From assembly GCA_029263395.1 (NCBI GenBank), contig JAJCXO010000238.1:1-64000 (forward strand): a stretch of 64,000 nucleotides of DNA, in the 5' to 3' direction. Positions within the stretch are counted from its first letter, which is position 1. Every line of letters begins with the position of its first letter. Both the position numbers and the translations under genes were made by a program. Positions 37,201 to 47,000 of this stretch are shown here, piece by piece. Source of the DNA: Acidobacteriota bacterium (GTDB taxonomy: Bacteria > Acidobacteriota > Thermoanaerobaculia > Multivoradales > J023). Below the pieces are notes generated by a model, which was not told where the DNA came from, made no database searches, and saw nothing but the letters and a program-made list of their open reading frames with translations.

Positions 37201-38356
37201 TAAGCGGTCAGACACGATCGGTCAGCTGATCGAACCCAAAACTCCCACCGAGGTGCAGGTCCTCCACATCTGGGAGGAGCTCCTGGATGTTCCAGCCGTC
37301 GGTGTGACGGACGATTTTTTCGAGTTGGGCGGCGACTCGTTCTTGGCGGTACGGCTGATGGCGAGGATCCGCAGTGAGCTCGGCCGGAATCTCCCGCTTG
37401 CCACGGTGCTCGATGCCCGTACGGTCGAGCGTATGGCGATGGCCATCGATGCCGAAGAGCTGCCGAAGCAGACGTTTCTGGTCACGATTCAGCCGCGAGG
37501 AGAGAGGCCACCGGTCTATTGTGTTCACCCTGGACACGGCAACATCGTGTGCTACTTGGATCTCGCTCGCCAACTCGGGCCGGAGCAGCCAGTTTATGGT
37601 CTGCAGGCTCCGGATCTCGACCAGGAGGGTGATCCGTACGTGAGCATCGAAGAGATGGCAGCCCGCTATTGTATGGCCATTCGCGAACAGCAGCCCGAGG
37701 GACCGTATTTCCTGGCGGGCTGGTCTTTCGGCGGTATGGTGGCCTTCGAAATCGCGCAGCAACTTCAGCGCAGCGGCCAGGTGTTGGCATCGTTGTGCTT
37801 GCTGGATTGCCGACTGCCCGTGACGGCTGCTGAGATGACCCGTATCAAACCGGAGTTGATCAAGGCGTCGATGTTGCTCGAACACGCCCGTAATGTGGTG
37901 GAAGCCTCGGGCGAGGAACTCGAGATCTCAGCCTACGACCTGCAAGGCCTCGAGCCCGAGGAGCAACTCGAACGGATTCTCGGCACCATCACCAATAGGA
38001 ACCTCATGCCTCGCGACATCGATCCTCAGATGGTGCGTCGATACCTCGAGATCAGAATGGCCAGGATTCTGGCCATACGACGGTATCAACCCCAAACCTA
38101 TGCTGGTCCCATGACTCTGTTTCGGGCCGCTGAAGTTAATCGCGATGCCCCGTTGGCAGAAGCTCAGAAGGTATTTGAAAAAGCTGCCCTCGATCCGACC
38201 TATGGCTGGGACAAGATTGTCCAGCGAGCCGTGGATGTCAAAACGGTCCCGGGTAACCACGAGTCGATGATCCGCGCACCACATGTTCGGGTGCTCGCGG
38301 GGGAACTCGCCGACCATCTTGCTGAGGCTTGGGCCTCTTGGCTCAGTCGGCTCTGA
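34289..38356 (+). CDS. NRPS 4: I-A-T-TE termination module
   Basis: This is a 1355-residue final synthetase. The first domain is condensation-like, but the HHxxxDG region reads LPALLADLAG, so it is taken as an interface domain like that opening NRPS 2. A9 (about 35700-37180; FAADLGNT) reads D-L-T-K-V-G-H-V-G, the Asp code. T9 has GGDSF. The type I thioesterase (about 37480-38350) has GWSFGG with nucleophile Ser1146, an Asp in LLDCRLP and a His in NHESM near the end, so it should hydrolyse or cyclise the nonapeptide. Two in-frame ATGs (34289 and 34322) both start MSAEV, a small duplication; either could be used, and the stretch between them is acidic. Neighbour upstream is the hydroxylase; the 3' end overlaps the convergent permease gene by 14 bases. 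Confidence 0.92.
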   Translation: MSAEVQTAEVEMSAEVLEGYRLSPQQRRLWLLQQANAEVASSAPLHWSWLVLHLCGELDADILNKALQSVEARHEILRTVFCCLPGATIPVQVIRDRGLAFDTSEDWSSPNPDWRTRLEELFDQTWTEPFDIEHALPLRIALRRIGRSESLLIVRLPALLADLAGGRILAAEIARAYALELDGRQLPSAEDLQYADLAEWQNETLESEEAAEGKVYWKKLASEAANLELPFAQFPKTTDFQPQVLSCDIEPSLQTALATSARQCDVPYSGLLLAGWQILLWRLTAQPDITLGVCLDGRGYEGLDVALGLLARFLPVRSRLATGLSSAQLVAQNELSLAEAGEYQEYVSPEPGAASLSFGFEFCETDPVPAAGPVEFTVYQELAAVDRFKVQLTCTLQAGKLTVRFVYDPEVLTRNYIQRLAARYQRLLGQLAADPQAAVETLEVLDDHERHEVLVEFNRSEPVSAGTLCVHQLFEQQARRYPQALAVRCEDQELTYGELFYRSDCLARDLQALGVGRETWVGICLERSVDVVVAMFGILAAGGAYVPLDPGHPSQRLEFLARDAGLSAVVTRDPWASVFDGVTAVVAPPTTGLMDHEDPGTPRWHDQSSHDNVAYAIYTSGSTGKPKGVAVEHRQLVNYVQGANERLSLPAGGSYAIVSTFAADLGNTMIFPALCFGGCLHVIAEHRTADPQGLAEYLSRHPVDCLKLVPSHLALLLNSEHPEQVLPQRRLVLGGEACTWALVKRVQSHRPDCRIFNHYGPTEATVGVIAHQLMIAEDLDRLSAPPLGRPLPNSTIYVLDGLGQPLPAGVPGELYIGGAGLARGYVSRARLTAEAFRPDPFSSERGARFYRTGDLGRHLEDGRLEFLGRVDHQVKIRGFRVELGEIESALEAHTAVQTSLVLARPGKNGYPRLVAYVVAQGGQAPRPKELSSFLAERLPETMIPAVFVKLDRLPLTPNGKVDLKALPDPNDKRSDTIGQLIEPKTPTEVQVLHIWEELLDVPAVGVTDDFFELGGDSFLAVRLMARIRSELGRNLPLATVLDARTVERMAMAIDAEELPKQTFLVTIQPRGERPPVYCVHPGHGNIVCYLDLARQLGPEQPVYGLQAPDLDQEGDPYVSIEEMAARYCMAIREQQPEGPYFLAGWSFGGMVAFEIAQQLQRSGQVLASLCLLDCRLPVTAAEMTRIKPELIKASMLLEHARNVVEASGEELEISAYDLQGLEPEEQLERILGTITNRNLMPRDIDPQMVRRYLEIRMARILAIRRYQPQTYAGPMTLFRAAEVNRDAPLAEAQKVFEKAALDPTYGWDKIVQRAVDVKTVPGNHESMIRAPHVRVLAGELADHLAEAWASWLSRL

Positions 38357-40766
38357 GGGCGATCATCGGGTTGACGCGGGTAGCCTTGCGCGCGGGGATC
38401 AGCACGGATAGCAGGGAGACCGCGACGAGCACGACGGCGGCGAGGATAAACGTTACTGGATCGGTGGCGGTCAGGCCATGGAGCTGACTACCCAAAACTC
38501 GAGTCAGGAGGAAGGCTGCCAAGCCTCCGATCGCGAGCCCGATCGCCGCCAACATCAGGCCTTGAAGCAGCACCATCTTGAAGACATCGATCCGCCGCGC
38601 GCCGAGCGCCATGTGGATGCCGATGTCATGACTACGATCGGCGGTCAGCGAAGCGAAGACACCGTAGATGCCGACGCCCGCAAGGATCAGTGCCGTGGCC
38701 GCGAAGAAGCTCAACAGCACCATCGAAAACCGTGGGCGCGATAGCGAACTGGAGAGCCGGGCCGACATCGTACGGACGTCCGAGATTGGCTGGTTGGGGT
38801 CAACCTCGAGTACCTCATGGCGCACTCTCGGGACCAGGCTAGTGGGGTCCTCCAGGCGGTTGCGGATCACCAGAAATGCCGATTCCGAAGGGTATTGCTG
38901 ATATGGAAAGTACATTTGGACCCGCGAGTCGCCATCCAGGCGTTCGCTCTTGATGTGTTCGACCACACCGACCACGGTTAGCCACGGACGATCGCTGTCT
39001 CTTCCACGGCGCAAGCGTTTGCCGACCGCGTCGTCGCCGGGCCAATAACGTTTGGCCAACGTCTCGTCGACCACAACAACACCCTGGGTGTCTGTCTGGT
39101 CTTGGTCCGTGAAGACCCGCCCGCTGAGCAGCGAAATACCCATCGTCTTGAAATATCCGGGGCTGACCTGACGACGCTCGGCATCGTGTGTGCGCTCATC
39201 CGCCCCATACTCTTGTCCTTCGATGGAAAAACCGCCAAGAAAGTTGTCGCCACTCAGCGGCAGGTTCGAGCCGATAGCGGCCGATTCAACTTCCGGCAAT
39301 GCTCGGACGCGTTGTAGCACTTCGTCGAAGAAACTGATCTTCTGTTGCTTTTCCTCGTAGTCTGCCGACAAGGTGATCGACATGGTCAGCAGGTTGCCGG
39401 GGAGGAATCCGGGATCGGTACGACTCAAGTTGAGAAAGCTTTTCATCAGCAGGCCGGCACCGATGACTACTAGCAGGGCCAAGGTGATCTCGAAGACGGC
39501 GAGGGCGCCGCGAAAGCGATAACCCGATAGGCCCAGCGATTGATCGCGACTCTCTCGCAAAGATTGCTCGAGACTGGTTTTGGACGCTTGTAACGTTGGT
39601 CCCAGTACCGAGAGGCAGCCGGCGAGAAGTGAGATCACCAGAGTAAACACCAGGACCGAGCCGTCCAGGCGAATGTCGTTTAGGCGGGGTATCTCAGTTG
39701 GTGCCAACGACAATAACAACTGCAGCCCCTGGTGACCTAGCCAGAGACCAATGAGGCCGCTGAAAACAGAAAGGTAAAGGCTTTCGATGAGCATTTGGCG
39801 AGAGATGTCCCAACGCTTGGCGCCCAGTGCTGTTCGAAGCGCAAATTCTTTCTTGCGGCGCTGCGTTCGAGCCAACAACAAGTTGGCCAGATTTGCAGAA
39901 GTGATCAGCAAGACGAGAACTCCGGCTCCGAGCAGGGTGAACAGGGCGGGGCGAATCTCCCCAATCTCTTCGTCCAGCAACGGCACGAGTTCGATATTCC
40001 AACCACTGTTGGCCGGATAGTCGTCCGGATGTTGCTCTTGTAATCGGCGCGCCAAGGCACCAACTTCTGCGCGGGCCTGTTCCAACGTGACACCAGGCTT
40101 CAAGCGCGCAATGACATCATTGTAGCGGGTGCCGCGAGGAGCCAAGCTGGCAGGATCGAGAGGAAACGGCATCCACAGGTCAACCTGGCTGCGCGGGAAA
40201 TTGAACCCAGCGGGCATGATGCCGACCACCGTCGCGCTCCAGCCATGGAGCTTGAGTGTCTGGCCGACGATCCCCGGGTCACCGCCGAACAGGCGTTGCC
40301 AGAGGCTGTGGCTCAGGATCAACGCCATACTGGTTCCTGGATTACCTTCCCCAGGCAGAAAGTATCGGCCGACCACCGGCTCAACCCGGAGGATGGAGAA
40401 CAAGTCGGCGGTCACGCCGCAAACCGTCACTTGTTCTGGCTCCTCGATGCCGGTGAGAGCCGCTGCGTCACAGGCGTAACCGACCGGGCCTTCGAGGCTA
40501 TTGCTTTCTTCCCGGAGATCGAACAACTCGGGCTCCGACATGTGAGTGCGGAGTTCGTCTTGTTGTGTGAATTGTCCCCAGACCTTGACCAAGCGGTCGG
40601 ATTCCTCGAACGGCAACGGCTTCAACAAGACGGAATTGACAACGGTAAAGATTGCGCTGCTGCTGCCGATTCCGATAGCGAGAATCAGTATGGCCATGAT
40701 GGCAAAACGAGGATTTCTTCTCAGGACGCGGAAACCGTTCCTGAGGTCTCGAGTGACTTTACTCAT
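38343..40766 (-). CDS. Orphan FtsX/MacB-type permease (ADOP-like)
   Basis: This is an 807-residue membrane protein with one N-terminal helix (AIMAILILAIGIGSSSAIF), a long periplasmic domain (MacB-PCD-like), a cluster of helices in the middle (FTLLGAGVLVLLITSANLANLLLARTQRRKKEFALRTALGA), a second periplasmic domain and a C-terminal FtsX unit. The order matches the duplicated orphan permeases typical of Acidobacteria. No ATPase gene is next to it in this window. These proteins are thought to work like MacB permeases in efflux or envelope stress, but their substrate is unknown. It runs against the NRPS operon and its stop lies inside the end of NRPS 4, so a link to lipopeptide export is possible but unproven. 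Confidence 0.88.
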   Translation of the reverse strand: MSKVTRDLRNGFRVLRRNPRFAIMAILILAIGIGSSSAIFTVVNSVLLKPLPFEESDRLVKVWGQFTQQDELRTHMSEPELFDLREESNSLEGPVGYACDAAALTGIEEPEQVTVCGVTADLFSILRVEPVVGRYFLPGEGNPGTSMALILSHSLWQRLFGGDPGIVGQTLKLHGWSATVVGIMPAGFNFPRSQVDLWMPFPLDPASLAPRGTRYNDVIARLKPGVTLEQARAEVGALARRLQEQHPDDYPANSGWNIELVPLLDEEIGEIRPALFTLLGAGVLVLLITSANLANLLLARTQRRKKEFALRTALGAKRWDISRQMLIESLYLSVFSGLIGLWLGHQGLQLLLSLAPTEIPRLNDIRLDGSVLVFTLVISLLAGCLSVLGPTLQASKTSLEQSLRESRDQSLGLSGYRFRGALAVFEITLALLVVIGAGLLMKSFLNLSRTDPGFLPGNLLTMSITLSADYEEKQQKISFFDEVLQRVRALPEVESAAIGSNLPLSGDNFLGGFSIEGQEYGADERTHDAERRQVSPGYFKTMGISLLSGRVFTDQDQTDTQGVVVVDETLAKRYWPGDDAVGKRLRRGRDSDRPWLTVVGVVEHIKSERLDGDSRVQMYFPYQQYPSESAFLVIRNRLEDPTSLVPRVRHEVLEVDPNQPISDVRTMSARLSSSLSRPRFSMVLLSFFAATALILAGVGIYGVFASLTADRSHDIGIHMALGARRIDVFKMVLLQGLMLAAIGLAIGGLAAFLLTRVLGSQLHGLTATDPVTFILAAVVLVAVSLLSVLIPARKATRVNPMIALRAD

Positions 40767-40979
40767 AATGGGTTGGCTACCTGGGTTTGGAGTGTGTCGA
40801 CATCGGAGTGCAGCAGGCCGTGGTGAAGGTTCTCCGCGCGGAGAGCGAGGAATCTAGCGTCGAATCAAGGCTTGTAATCGCATGGAAACAGGTGATCTCT
40901 AAAGACTTTGTTACGCAGAGTTGGCGGAAAGGACCGTTCTCACCGTGGCCTGACTTTTGCCGTAGCCTGCAAGAGACGC

Positions 40980-43154
40980 TCAACGTATTCTGTTCAGGGA
41001 GCGTCGAGCGTTGGCTCGCACCTCACCATGGTGATCTTGGAGTGAGGCCGTCAAAGGCTGGAGTGCGGCTTGATCACCGATATCGCCGAGGGCATCCGCG
41101 GCTTGGGATCGCACTTGCCAGTCTGGGCTTCGCAATAGGTTGACGAGGTCTTTGACGACCGCATCACTGCCGATCTCTCCAAGGCCACGCACCGCGGAGG
41201 TTCGAACCGGCAGGCTCTCGGTTTCGTTGTTGGCAACCCGCAGGAGCGCTTGAATCGCAGCCTCATCTTGAAGTTCGCCCAACGCCCAAGCCACTTTGGC
41301 GCGCACCCCCGCGTCCGCGTCACTCAAAGCCTTGCTCAAAGCCTCTACGGCACTGTGTATTTGGCGGTCTCCCAGTACATGGGCGGCATGCCACCGGGCA
41401 ACGGCGGTGTCGCTGGACAGCAGCTCGACCACTTGGTCGAGATTCATTTCTTCAATGATCTGGCGGATTGCCCAGTCCGCTTTTTCCTGCACTGCTGTAG
41501 CTGGATCCTCGAGCGCCGCGGCCAGTGCGGGCAGGGCACTCGGATCCTGGATGTCCCCCAGCGCGTGGGCTGTCCGCAGTCTGACTCCGCGGTCTTTATG
41601 GGTCAGCAGCAGCACCAAATCTGCTACCGGTTCATCGCGCCCGATGTCTCCCAAGGATTGGGCGGCTTGTCGCCGGACTTGCATGTCATTGTCGGCCAGT
41701 CTTAGACGCAGCGGCTCGATTGCCTGAGCTGCTCGAAGTTCGCCTAAACCCCATGCTGCTAGCTGTCGAATCACCGGTTCTGGATCCGTCAGCGCAGCGA
41801 TCAAAGGCTCGACCGCCCGCTGGTCGGTGAGTGGCTTTGAGGTACCTCCGTGGGCGTGGCGAGCTTTCCAGGTCTGATGTCGGATCGCGTTGGCTAGGGT
41901 TTGGATTCCGGGGTCTTCGATGGCTTCCAAAGTTTCGAGGATCGACTCGCGGGTGGTTTCCGTCGAGGTGGCTTGCGGCTCGGTCGGGGATTGGGCGCGG
42001 ATCTTCACCGCGGCCAGGGGCAGTGCGATGCCGAGGCAGAGCACCATGATGGTGGCGCGAGTCATGCGGCCCGGTATCTCCCGCTGTTGTCTCGGATCGA
42101 GAATGGCTTGGATGCGGCCCCGCAATTGAGAAGGCCGGGCAAGAGCGAGACGGGGAGCGGCAAGTGCCGGCCAGCTCAACCGGCGTCCAAAGTTCAGCAA
42201 CTGCCGTGCGTAGTCTGAGGCGCGCGCCCCGGCTGCCAGCACGGCATCGTCGCAGGAACGCTCACGCTCCATTGCCAGCCGGTTGGCAGCGAGCCAGACC
42301 AGTGGGTTGACCCAATGCAGGGCACACGAAAACTGGGCCAGCAGAAGGGTTAGGTGGTCCCGGCGTCGAATATGGGCCAACTCATGGTGGAGGACCAATT
42401 CTTGAACGTTTGGCGCCCACTTCTCGGCGTCTGCTGGTAGCAGCAAAGTCGGGTTGTGAAACCCCCAAACCAGGGGCACCGGAACCCGCGGGTGAGCCAC
42501 TAGGCGAATCGGTTGTTCTAGTCCTTGCAGACGTGAGACACGAGCCGCAGTATCTGTCCATGCGGGATCTCGCAAGTCCTGACCCCGCCGCGCCATCCAC
42601 CAGACGCCGGCTAAACACAACAGCTGCCAACCTGTGATCAGGACCAGCCCCGCCGCCCAGATCCCAAGCACGAAGGGTGCCCACAAACTCGTCAACGTGA
42701 TGCTTCGGGCAGGTGTCCGGCTTGGCGTAGGCGCCAGCGAGTTCGGTTCGGTCATGGTGGAGGTCCCGTTCGGGGCCATGGTTGCCAACAGATTGGAGTC
42801 AGCGAGCGGAGTGCCCGCGGCCGGCTCTGCAGTTCGTCTGGCGCTGCCAACAGGTTCGGCTGTGGACGTTACCAGGGCACTCGACAGAGGCTCGGGTAAG
42901 TCGAGGTTGATGCGCACGAGGCTCCACCCTGGCAGACAGGCAACTAACATCGGTTGCAGGAACACTGCAACTAAGGCAAGAGCCCAGATCTGATGCCGGA
43001 CGCCTGCGGGAGACTTCCTGAGCGCGGTGGTCGACAACGTTGCGACGGCTAACAACAGCGCACCGTTGAACAGCGAGTCGAGGAGGATTCTGGCCGCCTG
43101 TTCTGGCACGATGCCTTCCAGAAAGACAATACCCTGGAGCAAAAGATCGATCAT
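40980..43154 (-). CDS. BlaR1-like M56 metallopeptidase with HEAT-repeat sensor
   Basis: About 724 residues. I prefer ATG 43154 over GTG 43157 because AGGGG then stands six bases upstream; TGATG joins it to the repressor gene before it. Hydrophobic helices occur near residues 10-70 and 155-185. The M56 zinc site is HELAH (about residue 255) with ERERSCDDAV as the likely distal Glu region, and a further helix follows near 375. In place of the penicillin-binding sensor of BlaR1, the C-terminal 300 residues are HEAT/PBS-lyase-like repeats (recurring patterns such as VRRQAAQSLGDIG and VRAKVAWALGELQ). The family senses a signal and cleaves, or triggers loss of, its BlaI repressor. Here the sensed ligand is probably a protein or other partner rather than a beta-lactam; this is inference. 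Confidence 0.88.
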   Translation of the reverse strand: MIDLLLQGIVFLEGIVPEQAARILLDSLFNGALLLAVATLSTTALRKSPAGVRHQIWALALVAVFLQPMLVACLPGWSLVRINLDLPEPLSSALVTSTAEPVGSARRTAEPAAGTPLADSNLLATMAPNGTSTMTEPNSLAPTPSRTPARSITLTSLWAPFVLGIWAAGLVLITGWQLLCLAGVWWMARRGQDLRDPAWTDTAARVSRLQGLEQPIRLVAHPRVPVPLVWGFHNPTLLLPADAEKWAPNVQELVLHHELAHIRRRDHLTLLLAQFSCALHWVNPLVWLAANRLAMERERSCDDAVLAAGARASDYARQLLNFGRRLSWPALAAPRLALARPSQLRGRIQAILDPRQQREIPGRMTRATIMVLCLGIALPLAAVKIRAQSPTEPQATSTETTRESILETLEAIEDPGIQTLANAIRHQTWKARHAHGGTSKPLTDQRAVEPLIAALTDPEPVIRQLAAWGLGELRAAQAIEPLRLRLADNDMQVRRQAAQSLGDIGRDEPVADLVLLLTHKDRGVRLRTAHALGDIQDPSALPALAAALEDPATAVQEKADWAIRQIIEEMNLDQVVELLSSDTAVARWHAAHVLGDRQIHSAVEALSKALSDADAGVRAKVAWALGELQDEAAIQALLRVANNETESLPVRTSAVRGLGEIGSDAVVKDLVNLLRSPDWQVRSQAADALGDIGDQAALQPLTASLQDHHGEVRANARRSLNRIR

Positions 43155-43543
43155 CACAGGCCCCTCTCGGCAGCTCTCTCGACCTGAGCCGACAGCTCTT
43201 CTAAATCTTCTCGGGACATTCTGGTGTCAGCGCTGTTCAGCAGAGCCGCGACTGCACGGGGCGCTGAACCGCCGAAGAAGGTATCCAGCAGGTGCTCGAT
43301 CGCCGAGTGGCTAGCCTCCTTCCAGGAGGTTGTCGGCTTATAGATGTAGTGCCGACCCTGCTGCGTGTGGGTGAGATGCCCCTTGGCTTCCAGAATCCGG
43401 ATGAGTTTTCGGACGGAAGTCAACGAGGGTGGATCAGCGAGGCAATCTCGGACATCGATGGCCGAGGCCTTTCCCAGTCGATAGATGGTGTCGAGGATCT
43501 GTCGCTCGCGCCGGCTCAGGCTCTGATGCGGTGCTGGTGCCAT
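43154..43543 (-). CDS. BlaI/MecI-family transcriptional repressor
   Basis: This is a 129-residue winged-helix protein. The N-terminal 75 residues carry the family pattern (LSRRERQILDTIYRLGKASA, then LTSVRKLIRILEAKGHL and a wing GRHYIYKPT); the C-terminal helices should dimerise (HLLDTFFGG, AVAALLN). It is the first gene of a two-gene operon with the M56 protease, the classic repressor/protease pair. It is divergent from the ABC exporter-peptidase gene across 525 bases, so that exporter and its own operon are the obvious targets. Start ATG 43543 gives a normal family length. Confidence 0.9.
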   Translation of the reverse strand: MAPAPHQSLSRRERQILDTIYRLGKASAIDVRDCLADPPSLTSVRKLIRILEAKGHLTHTQQGRHYIYKPTTSWKEASHSAIEHLLDTFFGGSAPRAVAALLNSADTRMSREDLEELSAQVERAAERGL

Positions 43544-44068
43544 GCTGCTCTGGGCTCCCTGCTCTCGGGTTGCGGTGACTTCTGTGTTGATGACTTGACT
43601 CAGCGTTGACGACTCTGTGTTGAGGAGCGTGGTGTTGTTCAGAACCGTCGAGGCTGGTTTGCTGAGCTCACCAAAGCTCTATATAGGAAAAATTTACCAC
43701 CAATAGGCTCAAAGTCAAGAGAGTTTTTGATATTTTTTTGTTGAGATGATCGGAAAGATCTATCGTGGATCCATCGAATCCAAGATTCCTTGTGATGCCT
43801 TGGTACGTCGTACAGGACGAACCGCTCGTATTCTGGGATCGAAGCCCTCGATCTAGTGATGAAACGATTCGCAAACCAAAATATTTCATGGACTTGCGAA
43901 ATTGTCGATAAATCTCAGTGGTCGAGTCTCGTGGCTCGTAGACATAGGTTTCGAAGCTAATTCGAGGTAGTGTAGTAACCTTATTCGAGGGGCTTTTTTA
44001 CTGCCTGGCCTTATCTGACACAAGGGTTCGCCGGGCGCAGAGGAATGCTGCGCACAAGGTGATATGCG
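43544..44068. other. Divergent intergenic region between repressor and exporter genes
   Basis: These 525 bases contain no gene I can support. The part 43680-43745 is markedly AT-rich. Two short inverted repeats may be operators: GTACG-T-CGTAC at 43803-43813 and TCGAA-GCTAA-TTCGA at 43951-43965. The exporter gene has a good ribosome site (AAGGTGA, 44056-44062) but no clear promoter for it was found. Confidence 0.4.
43691..43718 (-). promoter_or_regulatory. Candidate sigma-70-type promoter for the repressor operon
   Basis: Read on the minus strand, TTGACT (43718-43713) and TAAATT (43696-43691) are 16 bases apart, inside the AT-rich stretch and about 150 bases upstream of the repressor start. 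The -35 matches 5 of 6 and the -10 matches 4 of 6 consensus bases. This is visual matching only. Confidence 0.35.
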
Positions 44069-47000
44069 ATGAAATTTTTCAAGTTTGTGCTGGACCGCTC
44101 GCCGCGTGCCAAGTGGACGATGGCAGGGGCGGTTGTCGTGGGTCTGATCAGCGGTTCCGCTAGCGTTGCCTTGCTTGCGTTGATCCAGGAGACGCTGGAG
44201 CTTCCGGAAGGGGCATCGCTTGTCCACCTCGGCTTACTTTTTGCCGCCGCCTGCGTCGTCTCCAGCGTTGCGCGAGTCGGCGCTAACTATTTGTTGGTGA
44301 ATCTGGGACAGGGTTTGGTTGCGGACCTGCGTCTCCGGATCAGCAAGCAGATTTTGACGACCCCATTGCCTGACTTGGAGCGCTTGGGCGCACCGCGTCT
44401 GCTGGCGGCGTTGACCGGTGATATCAACACGTTGGCCTCGGCCCTGCTCAACATCCCCACGGTCTGCACCAACGGGGCCGTCGTCGCGGGTTGTTTCGCT
44501 TATCTTGCATGGCTCGACGTCGATCTGTTTTTGATGTTGGTTGCGGTGCTTGGCCTGGGCATCGTGACCTATGTGCTGCCCAACAAGCTCGGTATGCGAC
44601 GTTTCCGGGACGCCAGGGAGCAGCAAGATATTCTCTTCGGCCACTTTAGATCGCTGAACGAGGGCATCAAAGAATTAAAGCTGCACCGCCAACGTCGCGG
44701 TGCCTTCATTGATCTTCTGGAGACTACGGTCCGTGTGATGCAGCGCCTGCGTGTCAACGCGATGTTGATTTATGCCGCCGCCGCCGCTTGGGGCCACCTA
44801 TTGTTTTTCTTCATTATCGGCGTGCTGCTTTACCTGAGGCCGCCGTTTATCAGCACCGATCAAGCAACCCTGATGGGTTATATCGTCGTCTTGGTTTACA
44901 TGATGACTCCATTGCAGATCCTGCTGGATGCGATACCGCAATTGGGTGATGGCAACGTTGCAATCGGCAAGCTGGATCGGCTCGGTTTTTCGCTTGGTCA
45001 AAGTGGGGGAGACATAGGCCGGGTGGCCGACGAGGAGTCACTACCGGTGCCGTGGCGGCGTCTGGAAATGAAGGGGGTGACCTACAGCTACAGCCAAGAG
45101 TCTGAAGAACGAGAGTTCACCCTCGGGCCGATCGATCTGCAGCTGACGCCGGGCGAGGTTGTATTCCTGATCGGCGGCAATGGCAGTGGTAAAACCTCCC
45201 TGGCGAGGCTTCTGGTGGGTCTCTATTCTCCTGACGGTGGCGAGGTGCAACTTGATGGTGAAGCGATCACAGAGTCCAAACGTGACGCTTATCGCCAGTT
45301 GTTCTCGGTCGTCTTCGACGACTTCTATCTCTTCGATCGACTCTTGGGATTCGACAACGTCGATGAGCGGGCACAGCAGTATCTCGACGATCTCCGTATT
45401 TCGCACAAGGTGGACATCCACGGTGGAGAGTTTTCGACGACCGATCTTTCGAAGGGACAGAAGAAGCGTTTAGCGTTGCTGACCGCATATTTGGAAGATC
45501 GACCGATTTATCTCTTTGATGAGTGGGCTGCGGATCAGGACCCCGTGTTCAAAGCGATCTTTTATGAGCAAATCCTGGCAGAGCTCAAGCGTCGGGGTAA
45601 AACCGTGATTGTCATCAGCCATGACGATCGCTACTTCAACCTCGCCGACCGGATCTTCAAGCTCGAGGACGGACGTTTGCGCTTTGCAGGCGCCTGGGGT
45701 GAGTTGGCCGGCGGCGGAGAGGGAATGATCGAGACCGATCCAGACGCCTTGCAGCCGAACTCACGCCAAGATCTATTAGTGACGAAGCAATCAAACCACG
45801 AGGCAGCCCTGACGATGCAGAAATCCACCAGCCGAGAGGGAGAGAACCCAAGTTCGAGAGATCCACATGATGGGCGGCAGGAGCTAGGGCAGCAGGAGTT
45901 AGGTGACGGGCAGCAGGTGACCGACGATGCAGGTTCTGCGGCAGACGAACTGGCTCTCGGACGCGCTTCCGGCTGGCATCGATTTCTGCCGTTAGGCGCG
46001 ATCACTGCAGTGGGTGCTTTAATAGCGCTGAGTCTGCTGCCGTTGCGGCCGCCACAGGTTGAAGCAGGGGATGCACCCGCTGAGGCGTTTTCAGCTATGC
46101 GAGCGTTGGTAGATCTCGAAACCATCTCTCGAGAGCCCCATCCCATCGGAACGGTGGCGCACGACCGGGTGCGCGATCATCTCATCCGACGACTCGAGGA
46201 ACTCGGAGTATCACCCGAGGTCCAAAACGAATCCGTGATCACGAATCGCGGCGGCCGTCCGAGTGTGGCGTGGATCGACAACGTCGTCGCTCGCCTCGAG
46301 GGCACCGGCTCCAGGGATAGCGCAGTCATGCTGGTGGCACATTACGATACTGCGGTGGGTAGTCCTGGAGCGAGTGACGATGGTGCCGGAGTGGTCACGC
46401 TGTTGGAGACCCTGCGGGCGTTGAAGGCCGGCCCGCCACTGCAAGAGGACGTCATTTTCTTGTTCAGCGATGGTGAAGAGGTGGCGTTGCTTGGAGCGTT
46501 GGCCTTCCAACAGCATCATCCCTGGGCCAAGGATGTTCGATTGGTGCTCAACTTCGAGGCCCGGGGCACCCACGGGCCATCCCACATGTTCGAAACCGGG
46601 CCGGGGACCGGCCCGCTGGTGAGCACGTTCGCCAGTGCTGCACCACGGCCGACGGCGGGGTCGTACATTTACGACATCTATCGTTATCTGCCGAATGATA
46701 CCGACTTCTCCGTCTTCAAGCAGGCCGGGAAGCCCGGATTCAACTTTGCCTTTATCCGCGACTTCAAAGCTTACCACTCGCGTTTGGACACTGTTGATCG
46801 GCTGGATCTTCGTAGCTTGCAGCACCACGGCTCGAATGCCTTGGCGCTGACTCGAGCCTTCGGCTCGGTGGATCTCGACAACCTGGAGACGGGAGCTGAT
46901 GCGGTCTATTTCAACCTGCCACTCCTAGGGCTGATCACCTATTCGAGCAGTTGGGTTGGCCCAATAACCGGTTTGGCTGGGTTATTGTTATTGGCGGTGA

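Noticed and set aside
759-38356. Firm call of the product as a siderophore.
   Set aside because: bOH-Asp supports metal binding, but no TonB receptor, ornithine hydroxylase, catechol genes or Fur box was seen in the window.
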